A stretch of DNA of 64,000 bases, from NCBI GenBank assembly GCA_024345305.1, contig BRON01000011.1, positions 620,001 through 684,000 on the forward strand. Reading direction: 5' to 3'. Shown here in pieces: positions 62,748-64,000 of this stretch. The translations under genes were made by a program, and so were the position numbers. The stretch comes from Mrakia gelida. Taxonomy: Eukaryota > Basidiomycota > Tremellomycetes > Cystofilobasidiales > Mrakiaceae. The first letter of the stretch is position 1; every line of letters begins with the position of its first letter. The notes beneath the pieces are model-generated. The model was not told the DNA's origin, did no database searches, and saw only the letters and a list, made by a program, of their open reading frames with translations.

Positions 62748-64000
62748 ATGCGACTTTCCTTCATGCTTCCCTCGGCCCTCCTCCTCCTCCTCGAACCTCG
62801 CTCCTCCCTTGCTCTCCCATCACCTCGAGCTCTCTCCCTTGCCACACGAGCTTCGCCGCGCTGGAATGGATTCCTACTCCCCGATTCAGAGGGAGGTCAC
62901 CCTTTCCTTCCCTACTGGAAGCCTGAAGGATCGAACTCGTTCGACGACGACGACCTCCACGCTTTTGTTTACTCGGATGAGAGCTGGAAGGAGTACACGG
63001 ACGAAGGATATCACGGAGGAAGCTATCATGCGACTCAGACAGAGGGAGCGCACTTCGGGTTTGAGTTTGAAGGAGTGGGAGTGGAGTACTATGGCGAGCT
63101 CGACTTGTTTCCCCTCGCGTCCCAAAACATCGACTGATCGCTTTTTCCCCTCTCGCTTCGCCAGGTGGAAAGGACTACGACCAGTGAGTATGGATTATAG
63201 ATCGGGCACCTTAATCCGTCGAGTCGTGGGACTGACAGGCTCGTTCCGTGCTTGCCCGCCTTCAGTGGCCTTCTCGACGTCTTCGTCGACTCGACCTTCG
63301 TCGCTCGCGTCGACACCTACCATCCCTTCCGACTTCGAGGACAGGCCATCTTTCGATCTCTCAACCTCTCACCATCCTCTCACATCCTCAAGGTGGTCAA
63401 CCTCGGACGCAAAAACAACGAGAGTCAAGGAATTTGGATCAACGTCGACGCGATCGTCGTGACTCCCTCGTCAGCAGAGCCTGGATCAACTCCATCGCTG
63501 GAGAACTGGACTGCCAGCTCCTTCGTCACTGGACCTCAAGTTTCAACTCCCGAGTCAGGTCCCTCCTCGAAAGGACTCGATGCTCTCTTCCCTCGCGACT
63601 CCTTCGACGCCTCCACTCCTTCCAACTCAGCCAGCCTCTCCTCCCCTCAACCAGGATCTACTCCCGCTGTCGTTAAATCTGGATCTTGGAAGCTCGTTCA
63701 AGAAGGGAACACCGGAGTAGCAGCAATGCAGCTCACGGTTCTTTCGGAGACCTACGCCATGATCATCAAGGTCGAGCACAACTTGATCAATATCGAGGGA
63801 CACCCTGCTTGGGCCACTTTGTACAATCGTGAGTACCCTATACCTCGATTTGAAACTGGTGGTGGAGCAAGATCCCGAGGTGAAGAGGGGAGAAGAAACG
63901 CGAGCTGACCTTCGACGCGTTTGGGTTTTGGTTCGTTCAGTCAAGACGAACCAAGTCACGCCTATCGATCTTCAGTCGAACAGCTTCTGCGCTGGAGGAA
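62748..64000 (+). CDS. Copper radical oxidase (glyoxal-oxidase-like) with extra N-terminal domain, 5' part
   Basis: Exons in the window: 62748-63093, 63165-63183, 63266-63828, 63941 to the edge. A signal peptide (MRLSFMLPSALLLLLEPRSS) leads into a first domain: YHGGSYHATQTEGAHFGFEF, EGVGVEYYG, then LDVFVDS, YHPFRLRGQAIFRSLNLS and HILKVVNLG. This resembles the galactose-binding-like beta-sandwich common in basidiomycete surface proteins. A Ser/Pro linker follows, then GSWKLVQEGNTGVAAMQLTV, VEHNLINIEGHPAWATLYN and DLQSNSFCAGG, the characteristic start of glyoxal oxidase / copper radical oxidases, with the Cys (FCAGG) that forms the Tyr-Cys cofactor. These enzymes oxidise aldehydes or sugars and make hydrogen peroxide outside the cell. 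Intron 1 appears to be GC-AG (GCGAGC). The catalytic C-terminus lies outside the window. Confidence 0.85.
63094..63164 (+). other. GC-AG intron in copper radical oxidase gene
   Basis: TATG|GCGAGC donor, CGACTGAT branch, TCGCCAG acceptor. Without removal the frame stops at 63137; removal joins EYYG to GKDYDHGLLDVFVD, continuing the domain. No in-phase GT donor is present in this stretch. Confidence 0.65.

Noticed and set aside
1..64000. Transposable elements, viral insertions, CRISPR arrays, secondary-metabolite cluster
   Set aside because: No transposase, reverse transcriptase, long terminal or inverted repeats, spaced repeat arrays, or synthase genes were recognised on either strand.

Overview
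The window is nuclear DNA of an intron-dense fungus, most likely a basidiomycete and perhaps a Pucciniomycotina (red-yeast-like) lineage. The reasons are the high GC content, compact genes split by about 140 short introns (mostly 60-110 nt), donors of the type GTGAGT/GTTCGT/GTAAGT, an almost invariant CTGAC or CTAAC branch site 25-50 nt before the acceptor, and a basidiomycete-type gene set (Stealth-family xylosylphosphotransferase, CFEM/GPI protein, copper radical oxidase, PacC). The class-level placement is inference. I saw no rRNA, tRNA, transposon, CRISPR array or viral sequence.

Layout. 1-2 kb: edge of a MYND-finger family gene (-) and a coiled-coil/F-box gene (+). 2.4-6.6 kb: BAG-domain co-chaperone (-) and the splicing factor CWC25 (-). 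7.1-12.8 kb: RPB2, complete in 16 exons. 13.7-15.3 kb: Zn2Cys6 regulator. 15.5-20.5 kb: two divergent F-box paralogues and a second MYND gene. 21.0-23.6 kb: TOM22 (-) and UTP11 (+), divergent. 24.1-30.2 kb: membrane-anchored fatty-aldehyde dehydrogenase and a DHA2-type drug/H+ antiporter. 30.8-36.4 kb: two tandem PacC/Rim101 zinc-finger genes, one full length and one short. 36.8-40.2 kb: MESH1-type HD hydrolase and sulfiredoxin. 40.6-43.7 kb: XPT1-like Stealth transferase (-). 45.2-47.8 kb: F-box-like gene and third MYND gene, divergent. 48.4-53.4 kb: CFEM GPI protein and a GT61-type glycosyltransferase. 53.7-57.2 kb: NPR3 (-). 57.3-58.9 kb: another F-box gene. 59.4-61.9 kb: biotin-protein ligase (-). 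62.7-64 kb: start of a copper radical oxidase with an extra N-terminal binding-like domain, running off the edge.

Most genes are core housekeeping genes (transcription, splicing, ribosome biogenesis, mitochondrial import, TORC1 nutrient sensing, biotinylation). Between them sit lineage-specific F-box and MYND genes; all three MYND genes lie next to an F-box gene. From 40 to 53 kb there is a loose grouping of secretory-pathway/cell-surface genes. Exon coordinates were derived by hand from splice motifs and checked by reading-frame phase across every junction; they are predictions. The most unusual signals are a 10-bp-type palindrome (core GACGCGTC, 31 copies, 28 of them non-coding), a probable zero-length exon in NPR3, the tandem PacC pair, and the oxidase domain fusion.
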